A stretch of DNA of 64,000 nt, from contig KE356560.1 of NCBI GenBank assembly GCA_000415965.1, positions 2,560,900-2,624,899 of the forward strand. The letters run 5' to 3'. Every line of letters starts with the position of its first letter. Position 1 is the stretch's first letter. Position numbers and translations under genes: made by a program. This DNA is from Haloquadratum walsbyi J07HQW1 (GTDB lineage: Archaea > Halobacteriota > Halobacteria > Halobacteriales > Haloferacaceae). The notes under the pieces were generated by a model. It saw nothing but the letters and a program-made list of their open reading frames with translations. It had not been told where the DNA came from and made no database searches. Shown here one piece after another: positions 55,656-62,904 of this stretch.

Positions 55656-56270
55656 TCATACCACGACATCGTCAGTTTTGAATGCGCCTTCGTCATCAGT
55701 CGGTTCGTACTCATCAATCGCAGTCAGTACCATCTCAAGTGCTGCATCTTCTCCCCATCGAGCAGTATTAATCGAGAGATCATAGAACGATTGGTCAGTA
55801 ACATCAATATTGTAATATGACTGATATCGACCGGCTTCACTGACCTCTCGAACACGCATCTCAGCCTCCATCTCATCGCGGTCACGCGTCCGGTCAACGC
55901 GGACTTCATCCGGTGCGTCGAGCCAGATACGAAGATCTGCGCGGTTACCAGCGAGCCATCCGGCAAGACGTGCCTCAAGAATGAATGGATTATTTGCTGC
56001 ACCCCATTTTTCAGCTATCGTCCGGAGCCGACGATCAAGCGCACGGTCGATCTCATCAGTTTCGTCAGTCTTTGCAATGAGTTGCGACAGCGACATTCCG
56101 CGTTCATCAGCGAGTTCCCGGAAGATGTCTCCACCAGAGACGTATCCGCAGTTGAGCGCCTCTGAAAGCCCATCACAAAGCGTTGTTGCACCACACCCTG
56201 GCGGTCCAGAGACTGTGATAAAGAGATTACTATCAACTGACCGCGGGGTTGAAGTACTCTTGTCTGTCAT
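55656..56270 (-). CDS. Cytidylate-kinase-like P-loop protein lacking the P-loop lysine
   Basis: 204 residues. Overall order matches archaeal CMP kinase: 'LFITVSGPPGCGATTLCDGL' (P-loop), 'CGYVSGGDIFRELADERGMS', 'ETDEIDRALDRRLRTIAEKW', 'PFILEARLAGWLAGNRADLR', 'IWLDAPDEVRVDRTRDRDEM', 'AGRYQSYYNIDVTDQSFYDL'. The P-loop reads GPPGCGATT where kinases have GKS/GKT: the lysine that contacts the phosphates is Ala. From memory, haloarchaeal relatives share this, so it is probably a conserved feature and not a recent mutation. Kinase activity is therefore doubtful. Confidence 0.72.
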   Translation of the reverse strand: MTDKSTSTPRSVDSNLFITVSGPPGCGATTLCDGLSEALNCGYVSGGDIFRELADERGMSLSQLIAKTDETDEIDRALDRRLRTIAEKWGAANNPFILEARLAGWLAGNRADLRIWLDAPDEVRVDRTRDRDEMEAEMRVREVSEAGRYQSYYNIDVTDQSFYDLSINTARWGEDAALEMVLTAIDEYEPTDDEGAFKTDDVVV

Positions 56271-56498
56271 AATATCTGAGGATTCCCATCACCGAACAAA
56301 AACCCGCGGAAATGAACACAAAAATATCAGATATATAACATTGAGACGCCTGTATCAATGACAGCGAGATATATGAGTGTTATATTTCAGACATGTTCTG
56401 ATCTCACGTGTTCGACAGTTGCATACATTGTCCGGACAAGCAGTGTTGATCGTGATCGTTACTCGTTACCGGCCTGATCAATTATACCGAATATATCG

Positions 56499-57182
56499 AT
56501 GAATGATAATACCGAAGTAGATACTGAGTATGTTACTGAATTACACGCTAACCGGAATGAAAAGGATGAATTCTTTCGCTCACATCCACAATCGCCGCTT
56601 TCAGATGACGCGCGTGAGGCGTTTGATGGATTATCATATTTTGACCCAGATCCATCATGGCGCGTCACAGCAACAGTTGAGACGCTCGCTGTTGATCCTG
56701 ACGATGCTGATGATCATGATGGTGAGACGGGTACAACTGCTGATAGTGACGCTGGCGGACAGCAACAGGACTCATCACAGCAGATGATCTATGAGCCGGT
56801 TCCGATGGAAACCTCTACCGGTGAGACAGTCCGGTATGTTCGCGTTGCCAGATTCCAATTTGAGCGAGCAGACACAACACAACAACTCATCGGCTATCGA
56901 CAGCGTCCGGATGATCAAGATGAGGCGTTATTCGTTCCATTTCGCGACAAGACAACCGGACAGGAAACATACGCCGGTGGGCGATATCTTGAATTACATC
57001 CAGATAAGGCACTGACCGATGACTCGACCGTTATGATTGATTTTAATCTTGCATATACGCCATTTTGTGCGTATAATGATGCCTTCTCATGTCCACGTCC
57101 ACCAGAGGAAAACTGGCTTGATATTCCTGTGCGCGCCGGCGAACGTGATTGGACCGGAGAGACAGCGATGTTCACCGAGTGA
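56499..57182 (+). CDS. DUF1684-family protein
   Basis: 227 residues. 'EYVTELHANRNEKDEFFRSH', 'SPLSDDAREAFDGLSYFDPD', 'YVRVARFQFERADTTQQLIG', 'DEALFVPFRDKTTGQETYAG', 'GRYLELHPDKALTDDSTVMI', 'DFNLAYTPFCAYNDAFSCPR', 'PPEENWLDIPVRAGER': all hallmark segments of DUF1684, a family with a conserved Cys/Asn/Pro-rich core (N-P-x-C-A-Y-x-x-x-x-x-C-P-x-P-P-x-x-N). Function unknown. An acidic low-complexity insertion of about 25 residues lies near residue 70. Confidence 0.85.
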   Translation: MNDNTEVDTEYVTELHANRNEKDEFFRSHPQSPLSDDAREAFDGLSYFDPDPSWRVTATVETLAVDPDDADDHDGETGTTADSDAGGQQQDSSQQMIYEPVPMETSTGETVRYVRVARFQFERADTTQQLIGYRQRPDDQDEALFVPFRDKTTGQETYAGGRYLELHPDKALTDDSTVMIDFNLAYTPFCAYNDAFSCPRPPEENWLDIPVRAGERDWTGETAMFTE

Positions 57183-57301
57183 ATAAGCAATAATCGTCAG
57201 CGATTCGCGTCCCCTCGGAGTAGATTATTGATTGATAACACCGACAAATCGAAAGCGAGGAAAACGCAAACACCATATTCTCTCATTCGCATTCCCTCTG
57301 T

Positions 57302-57490
57302 ATGGGACTCCTCAGCAACCGACGAGTGCTCATCGGTGCGATATTTATGATTGTTGGGACAATTCTCCTGCTGCCAGCGGTGCTACCAAATATCGGGGAA
57401 TTCTTCACATATGCACTTCTTCCTGGGGCTGCGCTACTCACATATGGGACGTGGCTTGTTGGAACTTCAGAGAGTGGTCCGGCAGTATGA
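57302..57490 (+). CDS. Small two-helix membrane protein
   Basis: 62 residues: 'VLIGAIFMIVGTILLLPAVL' and 'YALLPGAALLTYGTWLVGTS' are two membrane helices separated by a short loop. Unrecognised family. Starts at ATG 57302. Confidence 0.55.
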   Translation: MGLLSNRRVLIGAIFMIVGTILLLPAVLPNIGEFFTYALLPGAALLTYGTWLVGTSESGPAV

Positions 57491-57578
57491 GTGTCTAATA
57501 TCGCAATCACCAGCATTCTGAAATACCGTAATAGATGTTCTTTTCAGTGTTGCTACAAACTATATCTACAGCATATCG

Positions 57579-57911
57579 ATGACATTTATCACAAAACTTA
57601 GTTTTCAATCTGGTGACCGGTACGTGCTCGAAAAGGAAGTCTCAAATCTCAAGACGCTACTTGAAAAGAAAGGGGCTGAATGTAAAGGTCCACACGCCGA
57701 CCCACCAAAAGAAATAACTGTTCCACAATACCGATGTCTTGCCCCAGGTGATCAGTTCAATTCATGGCAATACACCGTTTATGCGCGCCATCTTGAGATT
57801 CACGGAAATGATCATATTGCTCGTGAAGTCGGTCATATGGATTTTCCAGATAGTATTCACGTCGAGATTGAACTTGAACAACGAAAACCAGCGGGTCATA
57901 GACAATCATAG
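57579..57911 (+). CDS. uS10/mL48-family ribosomal protein paralogue
   Basis: 110 residues. 'MTFITKLSFQSGDRYVLEKE', 'KGAECKGPHADPPKEITVPQ', 'WQYTVYARHLEIHGNDHIAR', 'MDFPDSIHVEIELEQRKPAG' follow the S10 fold: strand, helix, 'G P x P x P' loop, final strands. This is the second, diverged S10-like protein seen in haloarchaea, distinct from the S10 that lies with elongation factor genes; ribosome binding is unproven. Alone in its transcription unit. Confidence 0.8.
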   Translation: MTFITKLSFQSGDRYVLEKEVSNLKTLLEKKGAECKGPHADPPKEITVPQYRCLAPGDQFNSWQYTVYARHLEIHGNDHIAREVGHMDFPDSIHVEIELEQRKPAGHRQS

Positions 57912-58020
57912 CCAATCGAACCGTCAATACTGATTTTTGAGTGCGAATCTAATTGTGGAAATAAGAGAGTATGTGACCTGGTGAGTTCCCCGACACGGTC
58001 AGTCACCTGCGATAAGTTGC

Positions 58021-58156
58021 TTAACAGTTGGTGGGACTGTGATTTCTGTCTCCGAAGTTGCAACCGAACGCGCACACAGTCGTTCCAGGTGAACTGAGTG
58101 TAGGTGTGGGTGTGGATTCGGAGAGACACAGTGGTCAGATTGCCACCGACTGGTAA
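58021..58156 (+). repeat. MITE-like repeat, copy I
   Basis: TTAACAGTTGGTGGGACTGT at the left, CAGATTGCCACCGACTGGTA at the right: the clearest terminal inverted repeat in the set. It is 18 bases before copy J, same orientation. Confidence 0.85.
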
Positions 58157-58174
58157 CTCCGGAGCGGGAGCCGA

Positions 58175-58299
58175 ATCAGCAGTTATTGGTAATTGATTTT
58201 CATTCTTCGAAACGGAGCGGAACACACAGGCGTTCCAGATGAAATGAATATAATTGTGGTCTCTGAGATAAGCAGTGCTCAGATTACCAACGACTGTTG
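58175..58299 (+). repeat. MITE-like repeat, copy J
   Basis: TCAGCAGTTATTGGTAATTG at the left, CTCAGATTACCAACGACTG at the right; inner GGAACAC...GCGTTCC. Tandem with copy I in the gap before the M20 gene. Confidence 0.82.
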
Positions 58300-58471
58300 T
58301 TGAGACATGCTGAGAGATTATCGGGTTAGCAGGTATCGATCCAAGAGATCTCAGAAAATCATCGATGAGATGCACTCGCTTGAACTGTCATCGCGTGATG
58401 TGAGTCGTGTTGAGGAATCACAGGCAAATAAAAGCCTGAGGATTAAGTCTCTCGACTGCGCAGTGTCTGCG

Positions 58472-59830
58472 ATGACACGTGCTGAGTTAGTGACACTGCG
58501 TCGTGATTTGCATCAACACCCTGAACCTGCATGGCGAGAGTTTTACACGACCGCTCGCTTAGTTGATGAATTAACAACCCGTGATCTTGATGAGATATAT
58601 ATTGGACCTGAGGTGCTTGGTGGTGATAGGCGAGGGGTACCCGACGATGAGGAAATATCCACATGGCGCACTCGTGCAAAAGAGGCAGGCGCTCGGGAAG
58701 ATGTGCTTGAACAACTCTCCGATGGATGGACAGGCGTCTGCGCGGTTATCAAGTGCGGTCCTGGACCAACGATTGGGCTTCGAGTGGATATCGATGGGCT
58801 TCCAATCACTGAGTCGACCGATGATGCACATCAGCCAGCAAGCGAGGGATTCCGCTCGGAAATGGACGGACATATGCATGCCTGTGGTCATGACGCCCAC
58901 GCGGCGATTGGCATCGGTGTTCTTGATGCGATTATCGAAACGACCAATCTGGATGCTGAGAAAACACATCAAGAGACGAGTGAGACTGCGGTTGATGAAG
59001 GGATTATCGGAGATAATACGAGTGAGTTCACGGGAACGTTGAAGATATTTTTCCAACCTGGTGAGGAGCAGATTGTCGGCGGGAAGCCAATGGCAGCATC
59101 TGGGCGACTTGACGACATTGACGCGCTCTTTGCTGTACATATTGGACTTGATCATCCCTCAGGTGAGGTCGTCGCTGGGATAGACAACTTCCTTGCTGTT
59201 TCTCATTTTGAAGCGGAGTTCACTGGAATGCCCGCGCACGCAGGTGCCCGACCAGAGGATGGTGATAACGCAGTGCAGGCAATGGCGACGGCAGTACAGA
59301 ATCTCTATGCGGTCCCAAGGCATACAGACGGTGCGACACGAGTCAACGCAGGCGTCGTCTCTGGGGGCACAGCGACGAATATTATTCCCGAGCATGCGAT
59401 GATACAGGGCGAAGTTCGTGGTGAAACAACAGAACTGATGGAGTATACTGAGTCGAAAGCAACACAGGTGCTTGAATCAGCGGCAACGATGCACGACTGT
59501 GAGGTTGAAATCACCACAGCAGGAAGGGCTCCATCTGCGACGAGTGATGATATGCTTGCGGATATTGTCGCCACGGTCGCCACAGATATCGATGATATTA
59601 ATTCGATTATTCGATCTGATGATCTCGGTGGAAGCGAAGACGCTACCTTCCTCATGCGGCGGGTACAACAGCGCGGCGGCGTAGCAGCGTATATTGGGGT
59701 TGGGACAGACCACCCTGGTGGACACCACACAGACACGTTTGATATCGATGAAGCATCGATTGGTCACGGCGTTGAAATCCTGACAAACGCAATTATGAAA
59801 GCTGAACATGAATTGCAGACATCAGAGTAA
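58472..59830 (+). CDS. M20-family metal-dependent amidohydrolase
   Basis: 452 residues from ATG 58472. 'ELVTLRRDLHQHPEPAWREF' opens the family; metal ligands lie in 'MDGHMHACGHDAHAAIGIGV' (His, Asp), 'LKIFFQPGEEQIVGGKPMAA' (Glu pair) and near the end 'GVGTDHPGGHHTDTFDIDEA' (His). The dimerisation lid domain sits between ('ADHFEAEFTGMPAHAGARPE'-type strand). Relatives cleave N-acyl amino acids, aminobenzoyl-glutamate or auxin conjugates; the substrate is unknown. An insertion of about 35 acidic residues lies near residue 165. The open frame starts at 58307, but the TATA-like AAATAAAA at 58425 and loss of resemblance upstream favour 58472. Confidence 0.85.
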   Translation: MTRAELVTLRRDLHQHPEPAWREFYTTARLVDELTTRDLDEIYIGPEVLGGDRRGVPDDEEISTWRTRAKEAGAREDVLEQLSDGWTGVCAVIKCGPGPTIGLRVDIDGLPITESTDDAHQPASEGFRSEMDGHMHACGHDAHAAIGIGVLDAIIETTNLDAEKTHQETSETAVDEGIIGDNTSEFTGTLKIFFQPGEEQIVGGKPMAASGRLDDIDALFAVHIGLDHPSGEVVAGIDNFLAVSHFEAEFTGMPAHAGARPEDGDNAVQAMATAVQNLYAVPRHTDGATRVNAGVVSGGTATNIIPEHAMIQGEVRGETTELMEYTESKATQVLESAATMHDCEVEITTAGRAPSATSDDMLADIVATVATDIDDINSIIRSDDLGGSEDATFLMRRVQQRGGVAAYIGVGTDHPGGHHTDTFDIDEASIGHGVEILTNAIMKAEHELQTSE

Positions 59831-60412
59831 TGCATATCTCATGATAGAGATTTGAGGAGAATCCCTGCGGCTTTAGCTGTCCTCAGAAATTTGTGACTTC
59901 TGGTGTGTAAACGAGACCAGCGGTCTCGGTAACGCAGGATGAATCCGACAAAATCTCCGCGATCAAACTCCGAAAGCATCCATGAATATTCCACAGCAGT
60001 GAACCGCTTAATCAGAGATAAAAATAATTTATTATGAGGTGTTCCAGGTGTTGGAAGTGCATACTGCTCATTGAGCAAAAATCTGCAACCATTCACAGGT
60101 TTCCGAGCCGCTCAACCAGTACGGCTGGAGTTGTAGTGTCAACAAACTCTGGAACGATCTCAGATACGTCTGAGAGCCCGTGAGGCGTCGTCTCACGACG
60201 TCGGCAACTGCCATGACTGAGAGGTCTGGGGCGAAACGGGCGAAATCCCTGACCATGGAGGCCTGAGACACGAGTTGAGGCCAATCCAAAATACGACGGC
60301 TGCACTCGCAATCCAGTCAGCAGGTTTTTGAGGAACTCGCTGAAGTCTTCATCTCGTGGGGCTCTCGCGATGATGACAAGGATAATTCACCCGGCTACCG
60401 TAAAAAAGAGTA
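59831..60412. other. Relic region: IS605-type end and unidentified fragments
   Basis: 59845-59885 reads GGAGAATCCCTGCGGCTTTA then GCTGTCCTCAG, like the end of a haloarchaeal TnpB element; at 59912-59928 CGAGACC/GGTCTCG forms a perfect seven-base hairpin. On the minus strand 60000-60340 short frames look like decayed coding (e.g. 'WSRLHTRSHKFLRTAKAAGI') that I cannot name. Confidence 0.4.
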
Positions 60413-60554
60413 TTAACAGTTGTTGTGACTGTGATTTCTGTCTCCGAAGTTGCAACCGAGCGCGTTACCGGGCGTTCCAGCTGAATTCAGTCTGAGTGTA
60501 AATGTGGGTGTGGGTTCGGAGAGACACAGTGGTCAGATTGCCACCGACTGGTAA
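60413..60554 (+). repeat. MITE-like repeat, copy K
   Basis: TTAACAGTTGTTGTGACTGT at the left and CAGATTGCCACCGACTGGTA at the right. Very close to copy I over most of its length (GTCTCCGAAGTTGCAACCGA in both). It lies directly before the remains of a tnpB gene, perhaps inside the original element. Confidence 0.85.
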
Positions 60555-60599
60555 GACGACGAAGAAAACCGAGTCCACGAAGAACATCCTCGGAGCACG

Positions 60600-61498
60600 G
60601 TAACATGGAAACAGAAGGGAATCCGACACGATCCAAGAAATAATCGACTTCAGCTCTCAAAAGACAAGGACCACAACAAGTATTCACGAGTGAGAGAGAA
60701 CATCCCAGTTGAGTACGAGACACGACCTGATATTGAAACCGGGAACATCAAATCGGTTTGAGCTGTCTGTCAAGAGCAGAAACAAAAGTGGGAGCTCCAC
60801 GTCGTCTGCAAGCAAGAGATTGAAACATCAAAGAGCCCAAGTGATGAAACAGCAAGAATTGACCTCGGAGTCTCCAACTTCGCTGCTATTGCATACGGTA
60901 CCGAAGAATCAGACTTGTATCCTGAAAACTGGTTGAAGCAGGGCGTAGACTACTATTCAAAAGAAATTGCTAATTGCAACAACTCAGGTGGTGACAAGTC
61001 AACGAGACTTCACCACGGGTGGTCGGAACGCAGAGGACACTTTTTATGAACTTGCGAAGCACATCGGCGAGCGATGTGTTGAGAATGACGGAGGACAGAT
61101 TAACGTAGGTGAACTGTCAGGCGTAGATAAAAAAGATGGCGAGAGAAAAAACTGCGGGAAGCACGGCAATCTGGACCTTCGCATGTGGGTGTTTGACCGC
61201 TTCACTAGCATCCTCGAATACAAGACGAAACTCAGAGGTGTTGAACTCGTGGAAGTATCTGAGAAAGATACGAGCAAGACACGCTGCGCGTGTGGCAAGA
61301 AAGATGATAGTCAGTGTTGAACGTGGACTGTCCGTCTGGGAGCCGTGTAGCGTTGCGTTCAATGCCGATGTGAATGGAGCGGAGAACATCCGTCTCGACC
61401 TGACTGGAAGTAATTCCGAGTCTGCACCTGAGTACAGTGCAGAGAGGGATACCGACCGGTTGGCACAGCCTGATGTTTCCCTCTATAACCTTTTTTGA
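60600..61498 (+). pseudogene. Decayed tnpB of an IS1341/IS605-type element
   Basis: TnpB is the RNA-guided RuvC nuclease of IS605 elements. Recognisable pieces: 'RLQLSKDKDHNKYSRVRENI', 'EYETRPDIETGN', then an in-frame stop; 'WELHVVCKQEIETSKSPSDE'; first RuvC motif 'ARIDLGVSNFAAIAYGTEES'; after a frame change 'ELAKHIGERCVENDGGQINV'; 'GKHGNLDLRMWVFDRFTSIL'; zinc-finger start 'TSKTRCACGKKDDSQC' then stop; and in another frame 'VAFNADVNGAENIRLDLTGS'. At least three frame changes and two stops: inactive. The N-terminus is truncated near the MITE. Confidence 0.8.
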
Positions 61499-61592
61499 GG
61501 ATTCCGACCTCAGCATGAGGCGGTGAAGTGAAAACCTTCATATCACAAGTTGGGATTTCTCCCGTTTTCAGGCGGAGGAGGTTGTCAAGAGT
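61499..61592 (+). mobile_element. Right end / guide-RNA scaffold relic of the tnpB element
   Basis: GGGATTTCTCCCGTTTTCAG followed by GCGGAGGAGG and TTGTCAAG resembles the end of haloarchaeal TnpB elements, where the scaffold of the omega RNA lies and the element boundary follows. The boundary falls at about the stop codon of the minus-strand gene at 61585. Confidence 0.5.
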
Positions 61593-61776
61593 ATATATGA
61601 TTTGCTGAAATCGCAAATGAGGCGGCAATCACAGCGAGCGCAAATCCACCTGCTGCAAGCAATTGATCACCAGTGAACCCTGCGGCAAGCATCCCGACAA
61701 CGCCGATTAATGTAAGCAATGAAAACAGAATCGTCAGTCCAAACCCCTTATCTGAGGCGGTCGTAGCGGTCCCCAT
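61585..61776 (-). CDS. Small two-helix membrane protein, haloarchaeal
   Basis: 63 residues: 'SDKGFGLTILFSLLTLIGVV' and 'LLAAGGFALAVIAASFAISA' form two membrane helices. A similar small protein family (DUF7525-like, from memory) occurs in other haloarchaea. Its TGA stop coincides with the end of the tnpB relic, so the insertion may have supplied the last codon or stop. Function unknown. Confidence 0.62.
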   Translation of the reverse strand: MGTATTASDKGFGLTILFSLLTLIGVVGMLAAGFTGDQLLAAGGFALAVIAASFAISANHIYS

Positions 61777-61823
61777 GGTAGTGTAGTTCGGAGGCGATGA
61801 CTTATGTTATTCGTTCGCTGTGG

Positions 61824-62855
61824 TTATCGAATCTTGACGTGTTCACACTCCTCATTTAATGCGAGATTTGCTGCGATTTCGGCATTGCGCATTGCATATT
61901 GTGCTGTTTGTTGTAGACTCACAAGCACCTCACGAACCTGCAGTAAATTGTCATTATCCATTTCAGGGAGATCAGAGAGGATTTCACGCTCACGGTCGCT
62001 AATCTGCTGGAATAACGTCCGAGCAGTGATTGTCTTATCATAATTTCGCTCGACAACAGCATTCACTGCAATCTGTGTAATTTCATCAACTTGATCGGTA
62101 AATTCTCGAATGCGACGCATGGTTCCATTATCAACATCGAGTGTGTGTTCGTCCGCATCACCGACAATTGTCGCAATATCTTCGGCGTTATCCGCAATAA
62201 GCTCAAGATTTTTTGCAACAGATCGATATCCGATGAGAGGGAATCCAGAGTTTAGACCAACAGCACGAGCGAGATTTGGGTTCTGATATGCGGTGAAAAT
62301 CAGTCGTAATAAAAGAACGAATATCTTGTTTGCCTGGCGCTCGCGGTTTAATGCCCGTTGTGCGAGGTCGGCATTTCCATGTGCAAGTGCCTTGATCCCC
62401 TCACCGCGCATCGTGCTTCCTGTATTTTCGAGTCGTTCAAGTAGATTATTGAGCGTAAAGTCCTCTGGATCAACCGAACAACGGATCGCAATCCGCTCTG
62501 GTGTCTCCTCGATAACTCCAAGGCCCATGAGCTGTGTTTCTGCGCTATATACCGCATTAATATGTTCAGAGTCAAGCGCAGCATCCTCACGCTCAATATG
62601 AATCACCCGTCGTCCAAGAACATACTGTGCGACAATCGCACGCTCAAGCGCATTTGCATTGAGATTGTCAGCGAGGATTGACGCCGATGAGTCTTCCTGA
62701 CTCGCAGACTCTGGAAGGACTGTCAATGTTCCCTTCCCACCCATTCGAAGGGACACCTCATCGCCCTTGTTGACATCATGTTCCTTCGCCCACTCTGCTG
62801 GCAATGTCATTGCCAGCGTTGATGGACCGAGCCGCTGTACCTTACGTGTCTCCAT
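61824..62855 (-). CDS. PhoU-family regulator with AbrB-type N-terminal domain
   Basis: 343 residues. Residues 1-50 are a swapped-hairpin AbrB/SpoVT-like domain (METRKVQRLGPSTLAMTLPA, then EWAKEHDVNKGDEVSLRM). Two PhoU three-helix repeats follow: 'FTLNNLLERLENTGSTMRGE' and 'GYRSVAKNLELIADNAEDIA', 'TMRRIREFTDQVDEITQIAV'. This AbrB-PhoU fusion is common in archaea and is linked to phosphate or metal homeostasis; a DNA-binding role for the first domain is inferred. No pst genes are nearby. Confidence 0.85.
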   Translation of the reverse strand: METRKVQRLGPSTLAMTLPAEWAKEHDVNKGDEVSLRMGGKGTLTVLPESASQEDSSASILADNLNANALERAIVAQYVLGRRVIHIEREDAALDSEHINAVYSAETQLMGLGVIEETPERIAIRCSVDPEDFTLNNLLERLENTGSTMRGEGIKALAHGNADLAQRALNRERQANKIFVLLLRLIFTAYQNPNLARAVGLNSGFPLIGYRSVAKNLELIADNAEDIATIVGDADEHTLDVDNGTMRRIREFTDQVDEITQIAVNAVVERNYDKTITARTLFQQISDREREILSDLPEMDNDNLLQVREVLVSLQQTAQYAMRNAEIAANLALNEECEHVKIR

Positions 62856-62904
62856 ATGTCATGGGATAACTCCAGTACCCTTAATCTTCACCATATGGAA
62901 TTAA

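Noticed and set aside
58307-58471. Upstream start for the M20 amidohydrolase
   Set aside because: The 55 extra residues are basic and unrelated to the family, and a TATA-like box lies within them.
20198-60554. CRISPR array as explanation for the repeats
   Set aside because: Copies are 120-145 bp, dispersed by kilobases and in both orientations, with no regular spacers and no cas genes.
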